Below are positions 1-10,505 of a DNA stretch of 64,000 bases, piece after piece. The notes below the pieces were generated by a model. That model was not told where the DNA came from, did not search any database, and saw nothing but the letters and a program-made list of their open reading frames with translations. The translations under genes and the position numbers were made by a program. Position 1 is the first letter of the stretch. Every line of letters begins with the position of its first letter. Source of the DNA: Nemertoderma westbladi (lineage: Eukaryota; Xenacoelomorpha; Nemertodermatida; Nemertodermatidae). The DNA lies in assembly GCA_032718475.1 (NCBI GenBank), contig JAUCBJ010008450.1, forward strand, positions 62,001 through 126,000, read 5' to 3'.

Positions 1-1195
1 GGATTTATTAGATAGGCATTTATATTCTTCTTTGAATGTTTGCGTTTGTGTAAAGAACAGAAGCCTTTTGCCGGATCTTTCTAGCTCCTGAGCACTTTAA
101 CATGATAGTCTTGCACGGATCGATAGAGTACTTACATAACCTTATCAACCAGGCGAATAATATTCTTACCTTATTCCAGGATGAATTCCTGTCTATAATT
201 TTAGTGATAGCTTCTATTGTGCTGTCGTTCATGTCTGATTCACAACTGTCCTTAAATCTTACCTTTTTGGTGTGAAGTTCTTCTAGAATACTATACCAGA
301 AATCCTCTGTCCCCTCCATGACGTCATCAGAGACTTCACTATCGTTATCGACCTCTGATATTTCGCCCGTATATTGAATTTTCACATCAGGATCATCTCT
401 AATGGCGTCGGTCCATTCTGATTTGTTTTGGATTCCGGGCCATTGGGATTCGTCTTGAGAAAGGAAAGTGGGCCCATACCACCATTGACGACGATCCTTC
501 AACCTTTTAGCACTGAGTCCCCTGCTAATGTCGTCGGCTGGATTTAGTTCACCTTGAATGAAAAGCCATTGGTTACATTCGGATTGTTCTAGAATATGAT
601 TTACTCTGTTAGTTACATACCTTTTAAACTCTTTGTCCTCATTGTTTATGTATCCTAGAACTACTTTGGAGTCAGACCAAAATGTTGACTTTTCGATTTT
701 AAGGTTGAGTTCTTCCTTGAGAGTTCGGCCAACATCAGCGACTATTACTGCCGCCTGCAACTCCCGTCTGGGCGTTGACAACCCGCTAGAAACTGAGGAA
801 ATTTTATTTAACCTTGGAAAATAAATATGATACTGTTATATGGCCATCCATTTCAACTCTAAGATATGAAACGCAACCGCATGCTACTTCGGAGGCGTCA
901 CAAAAGTGATGTAATTGTTACTTTATATTTTCTAATGCCTGAGTAAAGCTATGGTACACTCTGGGTATCTGTATGACAGACAGTTCGGCAATCTTTTGAG
1001 ACCATTTGGTCCATTTTTTGATGTATTCCTGTGGTATTGGTTCGTCCCAACCAATACCGGAATGCCATATATCTCGTACAATTAATCTTCCCTTCACTAC
1101 AAAGGGGGATAAAAAGTTCAGAGGGTCAAATATTGAGTTTACAACGCTTATGCATCCTCGCTTAGTTAGAGGGGCGTCCTTTTCTGGAAATTAAA
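1..1195 (-). pseudogene. BEL-A RNase H and connection region, broken
   Basis: Minus-strand fragments show the RNase H catalytic acids in order: FCDAS near 870, the Glu of RELQAAV near 760, and FWSDSKVVL near 675. They are spread over different frames, so there are indels between them. The stretch 1190-1000 encodes the connection between reverse transcriptase and RNase H (FDPLNFLSPF and WHSGIGWDEP motifs), also out of frame with the upstream part. The leftmost frame stops at 20; an integrase would follow beyond the window edge. RNase H in BEL elements removes the RNA template during reverse transcription. No activity is expected here. Confidence 0.8.
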
Positions 1196-2110
1196 GTTAA
1201 AATTATCCAATTGGGTGTCCCAAATGACACCCAACACTCTTGTGGCTGGGAGGTTGTCCAGGTCTAAGTTTATGTATTGTTTACCTAAGTGTGAGACATT
1301 CAATGCCTCTAAAAACTTTCTAGAATTAGACATGAATTTGTGTAATCTAAACCCACCTTTGGAAAGGCAAGCAATGAGTTGTTGAGCCAGGTCTATTGCT
1401 TCTGGAACTGTATCTAAGGATTCACAGATATCATCTACATAAAATGATGTTAGTACACTGTTTATTACATTTTCATCAAATTCGTCTGCATTATCCAACC
1501 CGGTTCTCCTTAGAGTGTGGGTGGCAATGCACGACGGATCTGTAGCACCAAATATATGTACAAGCATTTTGTAAGTTTCTATTTGGTTACTACCTATTGG
1601 CTTCCATAAAAATCGTAAGCTGTCGCTATCCTCATCGGTGACTTTCACCTGATGATACATGCCTTCTATGTCTGCTATGAAGGCAATGCTTCCCTTGCGG
1701 AAACGCAATAGAATTCCTATAATTTTATTTGTCAAGTTAGGACCCTGTAAGAGGAAGTCATTAAGACATTCCCCCTTGTATCTGGCGGCGGCATCTTTTA
1801 CAATGCGTATTGTGCCAGGTTTTGCTGCGCACTCCACATAATGGTGCGGCAGGTAGTACGTTTGATTACTTACATGTTGTTGCTCACTTAAATCTAGCTT
1901 TCTCGCGTAGCCTTTAGTTTCATATTCCTTTATCATATTATCATAAAGCAGATACTTATCCGGTTTACCTGTTAATCTCTTTAATAACCCTTACAACCTT
2001 ACCTTAGCTAAGGGATAATTATTATGCAATACTGGTGGTCGCTCTTTCCAGAGCATTCCTACGCAATAATGCCCATTTATGAAACTAGTAGTGTCTTGTA
2101 GTATTTTTAG
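1166..2110 (-). pseudogene. BEL-A reverse transcriptase, broken
   Basis: The main open part (1936-1166) has BEL/Pao reverse transcriptase features: RIVKDAAARY with a downstream LNDFLLQGPNL block, the palm motif AFIADIEGMYHQVKV, and the catalytic FYVDDICES near 1440. Upstream, 2110-1940 encodes the typical HYCVGMLWKERPP and LAKVRL lead-in, but a stop codon separates it from the palm part, and a frame change near 1190 breaks the link to the connection domain. Catalytic residues are preserved although the frame is not, which fits decay after insertion rather than ongoing function. Confidence 0.85.
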
Positions 2111-2217
2111 TGCCTTGTTGTCGTTCCTTGACATACTAAGTTCCTTCTCCTTTAATTCTGAAGTATAAGTACTCTTCTCTGCTTGGCCATATTGCTCTAG
2201 TCCTAGGGATTGTAAAA

Positions 2218-2766
2218 TTAGTGTTTAAAATTAGCCTTTATTTCGACTTGTTCAGGAACTGTAATTTGTAATGTGTCTATAATTAGTGTGTCGATTACTG
2301 AGCTGGTGGAGCCTCCATCGAGTAGCACATATGTTGTTAGTGACTTACCTTCTACCTTGATCCTTACTGGTACAACAGACAGCCACACATTAGGCGTAGT
2401 ACTCACTGGCTCTACATTTTCGATATTGCAAATTGCAGCATCTTCTAGATGCTGTATTTCTTGGGTTTGCGGACCATCTAGACCTATACTGGCATTATTT
2501 TCTAGGTTATTACTTTGCTCGGTTTCCGATATTTCGGCATGTGCTACTTGTTCATTACTAACCTTGTTTAAAGTATCTCCAGATTTATTGCTATGTATCC
2601 TGTGCAATAATGAACTGTGTCTTTTACCGCAACCTGGCACTGTACACCTATATAAATTTGTGCAGTCCCTTATTATATGATTAGGGCTGAAACAGAGATA
2701 ACACAATTGTTTATTAGTGACCAGATCATTACGTTCGCTTACAGACAGTTTTAATAGTTCTGGGCA
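2218..2766 (-). pseudogene. BEL-A zinc knuckle and aspartic protease, partial
   Basis: The right end encodes Cys/His-rich knuckle motifs (CYLCFSPNHIIRDC and CTVPGCGKRHSSLLH) followed by a spacer and the start of an aspartic protease (VPVRIKVEG, then LLDGGSTSSVID). The usual D-T/S-G triad reads D-G-G here. The frame stops at 2218 soon after the active site, and the C-terminal half of the protease is missing before the reverse transcriptase, so there is a deletion. The knuckle is interrupted at 2766 by the younger LTR element; its N-terminal half lies at 11050-11110. Confidence 0.8.
2762..2766. repeat. 5-bp target-site duplication, left copy (gggca)
   Basis: The bases gggca directly precede the TG of the left LTR and recur directly after the CA of the right LTR (11045-11049). 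Five-base duplications are normal for integrase-driven BEL/Pao and Gypsy insertions. This fixes the element borders to the base. Confidence 0.95.
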
Positions 2767-3305
2767 TGTGACGGGATCATCCGGAGATGAACCCGATTTA
2801 TCCTGTTTTAGTTCACGCGTCCCCGCCGTGTGAAAGAGTGTAAGTTGAGGTTACTGTTGTTCGTTATATTGTGATCTTGAGACGCGATATAGATATAGAT
2901 ATAGATTGATGTTATACACTGACGTTCACAGGTTGACGGGATGACGGTAACTAAAATCCCGGTACTTCCCTAATTGTAACTTACTGTACCACCAGTAACA
3001 CTGAGATAACTGAGGTAATATGATTACTGCTTACTGGTTATATCGCACGGTGGCCTTATTGCTACTCAATCGGTGCCAGCCCCCCTCTGATTGGTTGCTA
3101 CCCTTGTTGGCGCCCTTTGAGGTGTTCCCGTTCACCCCAGCTATTCTCTCCCTTGTCAGGATACTAACCCCTGACCCTTATTGTGTGCTTCTCCTTCCCA
3201 TTCTGTTGGGGAGACACGAGTTGGTTTGGGACCTAATCTCGTGTCCCCCAATATTGCTTATTGGCTTAACTTTGTGGGGTGTTGGCGGGATTGAATAAGC
3301 TAACA
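2767..3305 (-). repeat. BEL-B 3' LTR
   Basis: Begins TGTGACGGG and ends AGCTAACA on the + strand, and is identical to 10506-11044 except for one base. It contains a short simple repeat (gatataga units near 2887-2905). An open frame of 92 codons on the + strand is shared with the other LTR but runs antisense to the element and has no recognisable domain. Confidence 0.95.
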
Positions 3306-3315
3306 CTCCCCCCCA
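3306..3315 (-). other. BEL-B polypurine tract
   Basis: On the sense (minus) strand the ten bases just before the 3' LTR are ggggggggag. This is the expected place and composition for the primer of plus-strand DNA synthesis. It also confirms that the element is transcribed leftward. Confidence 0.8.
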
Positions 3316-4648
3316 TGCTATCTTCCCGGTAAGAAGATAGCATCAAACCATAAAGTGCGTTACAATCCCGCTGGATCCCGATCTAGCATCGGGTGTGGGG
3401 TGGAAATCTTTTCTTTTGGAGTCGGCTTTCCAGGCCGCTCCCTATGGGTATGATGTCACTACCCTCTGGCGTCTCGTGTCGGGCCGATCGTGCGCTTCTC
3501 TCACACAATTTTTGTTTCCCCAACACTCTCACCATTCTAACTTCGCTCTCTAACTCAACTCGCTCTCTCCCCAAACTCGCTCTCTCCCCACTCTTACACT
3601 CTCCCCACACCTGAATCGCACTCTTAACTTCTCGCCAACAGCTCTTCTCACTATTTCCTCTCTAATCTCTGCCACTCTCTAAGGCCCTGACCTCTAATGC
3701 TACCCCTGTGCTATCATACTATCTACCTTATCTAACTTACTAACCCTAACTATCTAACTCTACTAACTTTTTTTTTAACTCTTACTACTTTTAGCTCTAA
3801 CTAAAAGCCTCTAACTTTCTACTAACTCTAACTAGAACTCTCTAACTTTCTGCTAAGTCTACTAACTCTTTTCTAACTCTGACTAAAATCCTCCAACTAA
3901 CTCTATCTCTATCTACGTGGCGCTAACGGTGCCCACAACCACAACCGGTACTACGTACCCTCTTACTAACTCTATCTCCATCTACGTGGCGCTAACGGTG
4001 CCCACAACCACAACCGGTACTACGTACCCTCTTACTAACTCTACCTCCATCTACGTGGCGCTAACGGTGCCCACAACCACTCTACTACTAACTCTAACTA
4101 AAACCCTCTATCTACGTGGCGCTCGTGGTGCCCACAACCAATCTCTGCTACTACTTTCTACGTGGCGCTTCCGGTGCCCACAACCACTCTACCACTGCTA
4201 CTTTCTACGTGGCGCTTCCGGTGCCCACAACCTCTCTCTCCTACTACTTTCTACGTGGCGCTTCCGGTGCCCACAACCTCTACTACTACTCCTTTCTACG
4301 TGGCGCTTACGGTGCCCACGACCCCCCTACTACTACTCGTGGCATGACAATATGCCACACTCCCTTACCCCGCCGCCTTCTAACTTACTCTCCTTCTACG
4401 TGGCGCTTACGGTGCCCACAACCCCACTACTACTACTCGTGGCATGACAATATGCCACACTCCCTTGCCCCGCCGCCTTCTAACTCTACTCTCCTATCTT
4501 CGAACTACCTCTTACTTCTACTAACTATTATTTTAATTATTTAATTATTTATTATTATTTATTTTTATTTTTTAACTAAATAATTAATTTCTTGTGGGAA
4601 GGGCGTCTCGCCCTCATTCCCACCCCCCTCAGTCCAAATATTGGACGA
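3316..4648 (-). repeat. BEL-B 3' noncoding region with tandem array
   Basis: No protein motif was found downstream of the gag-protease stop. Positions 3914-4440 hold about nine copies of a block containing TACGTGGCGCT and GGTGCCCACAACC, spaced 45-70 bases apart; the first copies share an extra ACCGGTACTACGTACCCTC block. Positions 3500-3900 are pyrimidine-rich (purine-rich in the sense strand) with repeated ctaact units. This is the space that reverse transcriptase, RNase H and integrase would fill in a complete BEL element. Confidence 0.75.
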
Positions 4649-7600
4649 CTAAACTCTAAGCTGCCCCTCGATCTTCCATCGATTCTTCCATGAGGCACTG
4701 TCCCGCTGTCCCCCTGTGCGTCCTCTTATCTTTCCACCCACTTTCCTCGCCAATTCCAACTCATCTGGAATTGGCTCTCCCCCTTTCACCACCCCAAAAT
4801 CGGGTCTCTCCACCGCCTTCTTAACTATGTCCTCTCTTGGCATCAAAATGCCATCTCTTTCTTTGTTGTCTCCCGCCGGCAGAATGAATAGAAAGTGAAA
4901 GAACAGGCAGAACAGTAGTCCTATTCCTTTCCATCCTGCCTTCCTTCTCGACTTCCCCCTTGTCGGTATGCCTCCAAACCGGACCTGCGTCTCTTCCGGA
5001 CACTCCTCTGGACACTCCTCCAGACACTCCTCTAGACACTCCTCCCGACACTCCTCCGGGCACTCCCCCGGAGTGTTGTCCTCCGGACACCTCGCCGTCC
5101 GCTCCGCTCCATCTCCATACCGATGCTTGCTGGGAAACCTACTCTCCTCTGCCCACTTTCTTACTGTCACCTCCCTATTTTGCTCTACTATCTCTTGTTT
5201 CTCCTCTACTTCCTCTGCGCCTGCGGTGCCTGGTAACATGCACCCTGATGTCTCTGTCACACTGCATGGTATCTTAGTTTTAACTGGGCCGCTAAGCGTC
5301 CATCCGAACGGCGTGAGGATCGCCGTCGGGTCCCGCTGCCTGTCTTCGCCGAAGACCGTCTTCGTTCTCTCGTGGGCCGTCGGGCAGTCCATCCCTACTA
5401 TAATGGACACCTTCCTAACGTCCACCTTTGGTATTGAGAAATCGATACCGTCCAGGAATCTATACTGCTCGACCTCAATGTTGGTTGGTCGCCTGGCGTT
5501 GATGTTTATCGATTCGATGATGTGGATGGGGTCGATCGTCGCCCCATAGTCGCATCCCGGTGCAATCGCTGCTATCCTGCACCGCCCCGCCCTCGTCTCC
5601 AGGACCTCATCTTTACTCGAGACGGTAGTCACCGCCATTCTATTCGGCCTTGTCTTTAGCCCTATCTCTTCGGCCACCCAGTTCTCCACCAGCGTGAAGG
5701 CTGCTCCGCTGTCGACCAGCATTAATGTCGTTACTGATCGACCGCCCTCTCCTGATATCTTTACTGGTACTACCCCGAGTAGTACTTTTCTCTTCTTCTC
5801 CTCTTCTATAGTGCTTGTGGCCATTGCCTGGCCTCCAGTCTCGGACTCTCTGACTGCTGTTTCTCTACACTCTCCGTATCTGTGTCCCTCTACCACACAT
5901 CGATGACATAGTCCGTTTGCGTCTGTGTAGGCTATACGATCTTGTTTGGGCAACGCTTGCCAGTGCTTACAACTACTGGTCTTATGTGTTCCGTCTCGAT
6001 GTAATTGACATTCGAATCCTGGATTATAGCGTTCCCTGTATAGTCCCTCACGTATCGCGCGTAGGTTTATATGTACCGATTTAGTGTTTTGGTTGTCTGT
6101 ACTCGGCCTACTGGGTATGTTGGGATTATGTTTATTTATGGTGTTATTTTCTTTCTGTCCCCGCCACGGTGTGGCCCTGCTACCAGCTAACTGTGGACTA
6201 GCAGTCCCCTGTGTGGCCGCATGTGGTAGTGATTGTCCCACTCCCGAGAATGGGTCTGTCGGATTATATTCGGGTTCAGGCCAGTTGTATTCGGTCTTAG
6301 GTGCCTTCCCCAAACTATCCTCGCTATAGACTGGGTCTGTTATTAGTTCGGCTTCATAGTTCAAGAAGCTCGACATCTCTTCTAGGCCCGGTTCCACACC
6401 CTTCTCTTCCCGTGTGGAGAAAGCGATTTTCCTCCACTTCCTTCGTAACCAGATCGGCAGTGCCTGCGCTATCGTGGTGATGTTGTTAGACGCGTTGAGT
6501 TCGTATGGTGCGTCCAACGTCTTTAACACGATCAGCGCCTTTTCAACTTTGTTAGCAAACGTCTTAATGCTAACGGGATTATCCTGTAGGCCACCCGTTG
6601 TTATGCCTCTCAGGGTTTGCCTGATGATCTTGGCTGGGTGCCCGTATTCCCTGTCCAGTGCCCGCCATGCTGTCGTGAAGCCCCCTTCTATACCCTGGTA
6701 TTGCCTCACGATGTCGTATGCTGGGCCTCCCGTGTATACTTGCAGATACTTTAGGCACTCCGCCTGCGTCAAATTTTTTGTTAGTATCTCGTTGCTATAC
6801 ATGCGCCGAAACTGAAGATATTCTTCCGGCCTACTCCCATCGAATTTGAATGGTTCCACGGGTGGTAACTCGATCCTTGTTTTTAACGCATCGATTAACG
6901 TGGCCATCCCCACTGCTTGCGCCTCTAATGGGTTCGATGGATGTTGCATGGTTTCCCTTGCTTGGTGCGGTCCACCCGTTCTATTCTCTGCTCTCCTCTG
7001 ACTTGGGTATATCATTGGGGGTAGCGGCCCCCTCCATATTTCTGTGTCACACGATTTGTTTTCGTCCAAGGGATTCGTTCTCGCTTCTATCGGGGTATAT
7101 TGTTGATATTGCGATGGGGGAATGTCACCCTGTCCCCCCCCCACCAATATGTTTGGTACTGGGGTTGATGTTAATATATTGGGGCCCATGCATTTATCCG
7201 CAATAATTCCCCCCTCCCCTGGGTATATGTTATAACCTTTGGTGCTGTAGTCATACTGCTGCACTGGTACCGGTATAGGCCTATCAGCTTCTGGCCTACC
7301 TACCGGAATGTATTCCGCGACTTCCGGGTCTAATCCCGTTGTCCGCGCTATCCTATCGCCTACGGTGCTCCTGTCAGCATGGCCTACGGTATGTGCAGTA
7401 AGGCCTGCAGTATGTCCTACAGTCTGTATGTGCTCGGAATCGAAGTTTATTCTTCTCGAATAGTCCTCCCCGCGGCTACCGTATTCTCGATCGGTAGGTA
7501 CATCCCGACGGAAAGTTTCCCTTCGACCCCCTCTGCTGCTCTCTTCTTCGCGTCGGTACGTCACGTACCTCTCTCTCGGCGCGTAGTGCGCCTCGTCGGG

Positions 7601-9973
7601 TCGCGTCTCTCCGGGACGACGGCAATCTCCCGTAGTTCGACCCCACCGACTCTCTTCTTCCATCTCAATCACCGACGGCTCACTATCCGTCCTCACTCTT
7701 CTATCGTTCGCGGCGATGCTTCTCCTATCATCTTCTCCTCTTCTTCCCTCAGTGCAGTATTCCCGCTCGTGAGATCTCTCGTTGACCTCCCGGTTAAACT
7801 CCACTGTTCTTCTTCTCTCTTCTGATCGGGCTTGACACTCCGTCCGCCCTCTCGCGGCGTCAACCTGCATCTCTCTGCTCGATCGCCCGCCGCTGGGGAC
7901 ACTCGCGGTCCCCCTATTACTTTCCGTCGCCGTGTGTTGCGGTTTACCTACTTCGGCCCGCGCATTATCCGCCGACGCCTGTGGGACACTCTCTGCCCCC
8001 CCCCTCTCGTCACTAACTTCTCGCGGTGGGGTGCTCGTAGCCCCCCCCCACCCGCCACTTCTAACTTCGGTACCTCTTACTACACTCCTGTACCCTTCTT
8101 GTGGGGCGCTCTCCGCCCCCCCCTTCTCGCCGCTAATCTCACGTGGTGGGGCGCTCGGAGCCCCCCCCCACTCGCCACATCTAACTTCACTATTTCCTAC
8201 CTCGTCTCTACACTTTTCTCCCGTCGACACAACATTTACATTGGGGCTGGGTCCGCTTACCCCCGCCCCTCTCTCCACTACTACCTGGCCTACCAGGCCT
8301 ACTTCGGGTTGTCTCAACCCCGCCGATTCCGGCCTACTAACTACGAGGCCTACCAGGCCTACCTCGGGTTGGCCCAACCCCGCTACTTCCGCCCTACTGA
8401 CTACGTGGCCTACCAGGCCCACCCCGGGTTGGCTCAACCCCGCCGTCTCCGGCCTACCCACTGCGTGGCCTACCAGGCTCACCCCGGGTTGACTCAACCC
8501 CGCCGTCTCCGGCCTACTTACTACGTGGCCTACCAGGCCCTCACCCGCCGGGCTATGTGCGTTGGACACGTCTACATTAATAATACCACTGTGATTATCC
8601 TGCGCACCAAAGCTAGAAACAATATGTTGCGTTATAACAGTATTCGGATTATTTTGTAAAATCGAATTCGGGTTATTATTTAAATTATTTGGATCATTTT
8701 GTGAAATCGAATTCGGATTATTACTTAAATTATTTGGACTATTCTGTATAACTACATCACTAGAATTACTCTGTACGTCAATATTAGAACCGTTCTGATT
8801 TAAAATAATATTATTACTATTAGGTAACGTATTTCCTGCAATAAAAATTTGGTTAGAGTCGTCCAATACAGTATTATTAATATTAGCGTTATCTACTGTA
8901 TTAGTGTTATTACCCCCCCCGCTCGTACGATCACACCAGTTTCGTGTCCGTAGTGTGGTCCCTGTCAGTGGAGTATTAATAAACGTATCCACGGCCCCCG
9001 GCTCCTCTGAAATGTTCGAGCCTGCCCCTCTCTCAGACACTCCTGCCCGCGCCCGTTCCACCTCGCGCGCGTGTACAGCCGTATACTCTACGAATTTGTC
9101 TCGCTGTTTCTCTAACTCTATTTGGCCACTCTCCACTCTTGTTACTTTCTCCTTTGACTCTCGTTTTTCCTGCTCGATCAATTCCAGCTCTCTCCTAATC
9201 CCCTCTCTTCTTCTCGCCTTACGCTCTTTGCGTTCACTTTCCTCTCTCGCCTCACGTTTCTCGCGTTCACTTTCCTCTCTCGCCTCTCGTTTCTCGCGTT
9301 CCGCCTCGCGTTTCTCCTCGCGTTCCCTTCGTTCCCTTCTCTCTCTCGCCTCGCGTTCCTCGCGTTCTCTCTCGCGTTCCGCCTCGCGTTTCTCGCGTTC
9401 TGCTTCGCGTTTCTCGCGTTCTGCCTCGCGTTCTCTCTCGCGTTCCCTCTCTTCCCTCAACTCTATCTCCTCACATTCCCTAAGGTTCCTCGCGGCCCTT
9501 TCGCCCCTCTCCCTCAACTCTTTAATCGACACCGTTTCCCTCTCTAGCATCACTCTCCCCTCCTCTAGCCGTCTACCTAGTTCTCTATTCGCCTCTACCA
9601 CTACATTGAAACGGTGTCTAGCCTCTATCTCTCTCACCCGTCTTTCTTTTTCGGAGGATGTAACAGACTTATCGGTTGCGACGGATTCCCTCCGCCTTCC
9701 CGACCCGCTGGCTCTCCCCCCCTTTCCGGAACTCCCTCCGACCGACGAGACCGAACCCGCGGGGTCAACCTCGGGTTCGCCCTCCTCTGGTCTGTTCCAA
9801 CCTACTGTCTTTATACCCCGGGCATCGATTAAGTATGGCCCTAAGTACACTACCCTAGGTTCTATACTCCCATACCGCCATGAGTCATACAGCTCGGCGA
9901 CCCAAGTCGCTCTCTCCTCGGCCAATCCTCTCTGCCCGAAGCGCACTAGATAATATAAATGTATCTGTTCGAC
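4649..9973 (-). CDS. BEL-B gag-protease polyprotein, about 1,770 codons, no polymerase
   Basis: Open from the TGA at 9974-9976 to 4649 without a stop. Approximate residue positions, counted from 9946: 115-305, an Arg/Glu-rich charged region, probably a long helix or coiled coil; 340-455, Asn-rich; 465-560, 20-residue repeats (VVSRPETAGLSQPG type); 1015-1175, gag core (PPVEPFKFDG, AYDIVRQYQG, REYGHPAKII); 1300-1355, Cys/His knuckles (CQLHRDGTHKTSSC, CHRCVVEGHRYGEC); 1405-1555, aspartic protease with LVDSGAAF and the family end motif TPFGWTLSGP; about 1600, Cys/Glu repeats (EECLEEC); about 1675, a 17-residue hydrophobic segment. No ATG begins the frame; entry is probably by frameshift from the upstream gag frame. 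Packaging and particle assembly are the expected roles. Confidence 0.85.
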   Translation of the reverse strand, partial: VEQIHLYYLVRFGQRGLAEERATWVAELYDSWRYGSIEPRVVYLGPYLIDARGIKTVGWNRPEEGEPEVDPAGSVSSVGGSSGKGGRASGSGRRRESVATDKSVTSSEKERRVREIEARHRFNVVVEANRELGRRLEEGRVMLERETVSIKELRERGERAARNLRECEEIELREEREREREREAEREKREAEREKREAEREREREEREARERRERREREEKREAEREKREAREESEREKREAREESERKERKARRREGIRRELELIEQEKRESKEKVTRVESGQIELEKQRDKFVEYTAVHAREVERARAGVSERGAGSNISEEPGAVDTFINTPLTGTTLRTRNWCDRTSGGGNNTNTVDNANINNTVLDDSNQIFIAGNTLPNSNNIILNQNGSNIDVQSNSSDVVIQNSPNNLSNNPNSISQNDPNNLNNNPNSILQNNPNTVITQHIVSSFGAQDNHSGIINVDVSNAHSPAGEGLVGHVVSRPETAGLSQPGVSLVGHAVGRPETAGLSQPGVGLVGHVVSRAEVAGLGQPEVGLVGLVVSRPESAGLRQPEVGLVGQVVVERGAGVSGPSPNVNVVSTGEKCRDEVGNSEVRCGEWGGAPSAPPREISGEKGGAESAPQEGYRSVVRGTEVRSGGWGGATSTPPREVSDERGGAESVPQASADNARAEVGKPQHTATESNRGTASVPSGGRSSREMQVDAARGRTECQARSEERRRTVEFNREVNERSHEREYCTEGRRGEDDRRSIAANDRRVRTDSEPSVIEMEEESRWGRTTGDCRRPGETRPDEAHYAPRERYVTYRREEESSRGGRRETFRRDVPTDREYGSRGEDYSRRINFDSEHIQTVGHTAGLTAHTVGHADRSTVGDRIARTTGLDPEVAEYIPVGRPEADRPIPVPVQQYDYSTKGYNIYPGEGGIIADKCMGPNILTSTPVPNILVGGGQGDIPPSQYQQYTPIEARTNPLDENKSCDTEIWRGPLPPMIYPSQRRAENRTGGPHQARETMQHPSNPLEAQAVGMATLIDALKTRIELPPVEPFKFDGSRPEEYLQFRRMYSNEILTKNLTQAECLKYLQVYTGGPAYDIVRQYQGIEGGFTTAWRALDREYGHPAKIIRQTLRGITTGGLQDNPVSIKTFANKVEKALIVLKTLDAPYELNASNNITTIAQALPIWLRRKWRKIAFSTREEKGVEPGLEEMSSFLNYEAELITDPVYSEDSLGKAPKTEYNWPEPEYNPTDPFSGVGQSLPHAATQGTASPQLAGSRATPWRGQKENNTINKHNPNIPSRPSTDNQNTKSVHINLRAIREGLYRERYNPGFECQLHRDGTHKTSSCKHWQALPKQDRIAYTDANGLCHRCVVEGHRYGECRETAVRESETGGQAMATSTIEEEKKRKVLLGVVPVKISGEGGRSVTTLMLVDSGAAFTLVENWVAEEIGLKTRPNRMAVTTVSSKDEVLETRAGRCRIAAIAPGCDYGATIDPIHIIESININARRPTNIEVEQYRFLDGIDFSIPKVDVRKVSIIVGMDCPTAHERTKTVFGEDRQRDPTAILTPFGWTLSGPVKTKIPCSVTETSGCMLPGTAGAEEVEEKQEIVEQNREVTVRKWAEESRFPSKHRYGDGAERTARCPEDNTPGECPEECREECLEECLEECPEECPEETQVRFGGIPTRGKSRRKAGWKGIGLLFCLFFHFLFILPAGDNKERDGILMPREDIVKKAVERPDFGVVKGGEPIPDELELARKVGGKIRGRTGGQRDSASWKNRWKIEGQLRV

Positions 9974-10437
9974 TCACCTAGTCGTCTCCTCAACTTCACC
10001 TGGTCTATCTCAGCCCCTCCTCTAGCTTCCTTCAGTTGTTCCCGGGTCGCGGCGTAGGCTCGTCGAAGTCGATCAGAAACCCCGACATCCTCGTCGCCGA
10101 CCTCTCCTCTCTCCCTCCGGGTTCGGCGTCGTACCGTCGGCTCCACCGTTGCCGTTCCGGTGGGCCGTTCGTCGCCCTCGGTCTGTGGCTGACCGGCGAC
10201 ATCGGCATATCGACCGCCGCCCTGTGTCGACTCGTCTCTTTCTTCCTCGAGCCCGATCTCTCTATCCTCCGGCTCGATCTCTGGTTCCAGGCGGTCCCCC
10301 TCTACTCGAATCCCCGGTTCGCCCGGTACGGATGGCTCCGGTGTCGTGGGCGTATGTCGCCTGGTCGCGGCCTCGCGGATCGTTAGATCGTCGTCGTCCG
10401 GGGTCCGCGTGGGTGTCACTTCACCCGACTCGCTCAT
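9946..10437 (-). CDS. BEL-B gag N-terminal frame (163 aa)
   Basis: Starts at an ATG (10437) about 70 bases downstream of the 5' LTR and is the first long frame of the transcript. The product is acidic, then Arg/Glu-rich, with no known domain. It overlaps the gag-protease frame by 28 bases (9946-9973), and the downstream frame lies at -1. The sequence after the overlap looks like a direct continuation of gag, so either ribosomes shift here or this copy carries one indel. The overlap has repeated TAT/ATT triplets but no canonical X XXY YYZ heptamer. Confidence 0.75.
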   Translation of the reverse strand: MSESGEVTPTRTPDDDDLTIREAATRRHTPTTPEPSVPGEPGIRVEGDRLEPEIEPEDREIGLEEERDESTQGGGRYADVAGQPQTEGDERPTGTATVEPTVRRRTRRERGEVGDEDVGVSDRLRRAYAATREQLKEARGGAEIDQVKLRRRLGESNRYIYII

Positions 10438-10505
10438 CTTTTGTCTGTTGGTGGCTGGTGGTATCTGAGTCTATTAGGCTAGGGCAGCAGTTGTTGTTTA
10501 GTTAC

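Noticed and set aside
3020-3298. 92-codon frame in both LTRs (3020-3298 and 10759-11037)
   Set aside because: Antisense to the element, no domain, and duplicated simply because LTRs are duplicated.
3917-4544. Overlapping + strand frames rich in STWRFRCPQP-type repeats
   Set aside because: Produced by the tandem array in the BEL-B 3' noncoding region; all three frames stay open because of the repeat.
7832-8659. 275-codon and 186-codon + strand frames (7832-8659, 7932-8492)
   Set aside because: They mirror the 60-bp repeats in BEL-B gag on the other strand and have no independent motif.
8904-9953. 349-codon Ser/Arg-rich open frame on the + strand
   Set aside because: It is the antisense of the Arg/Glu-rich repeat region of BEL-B gag; the composition explains the lack of stops.
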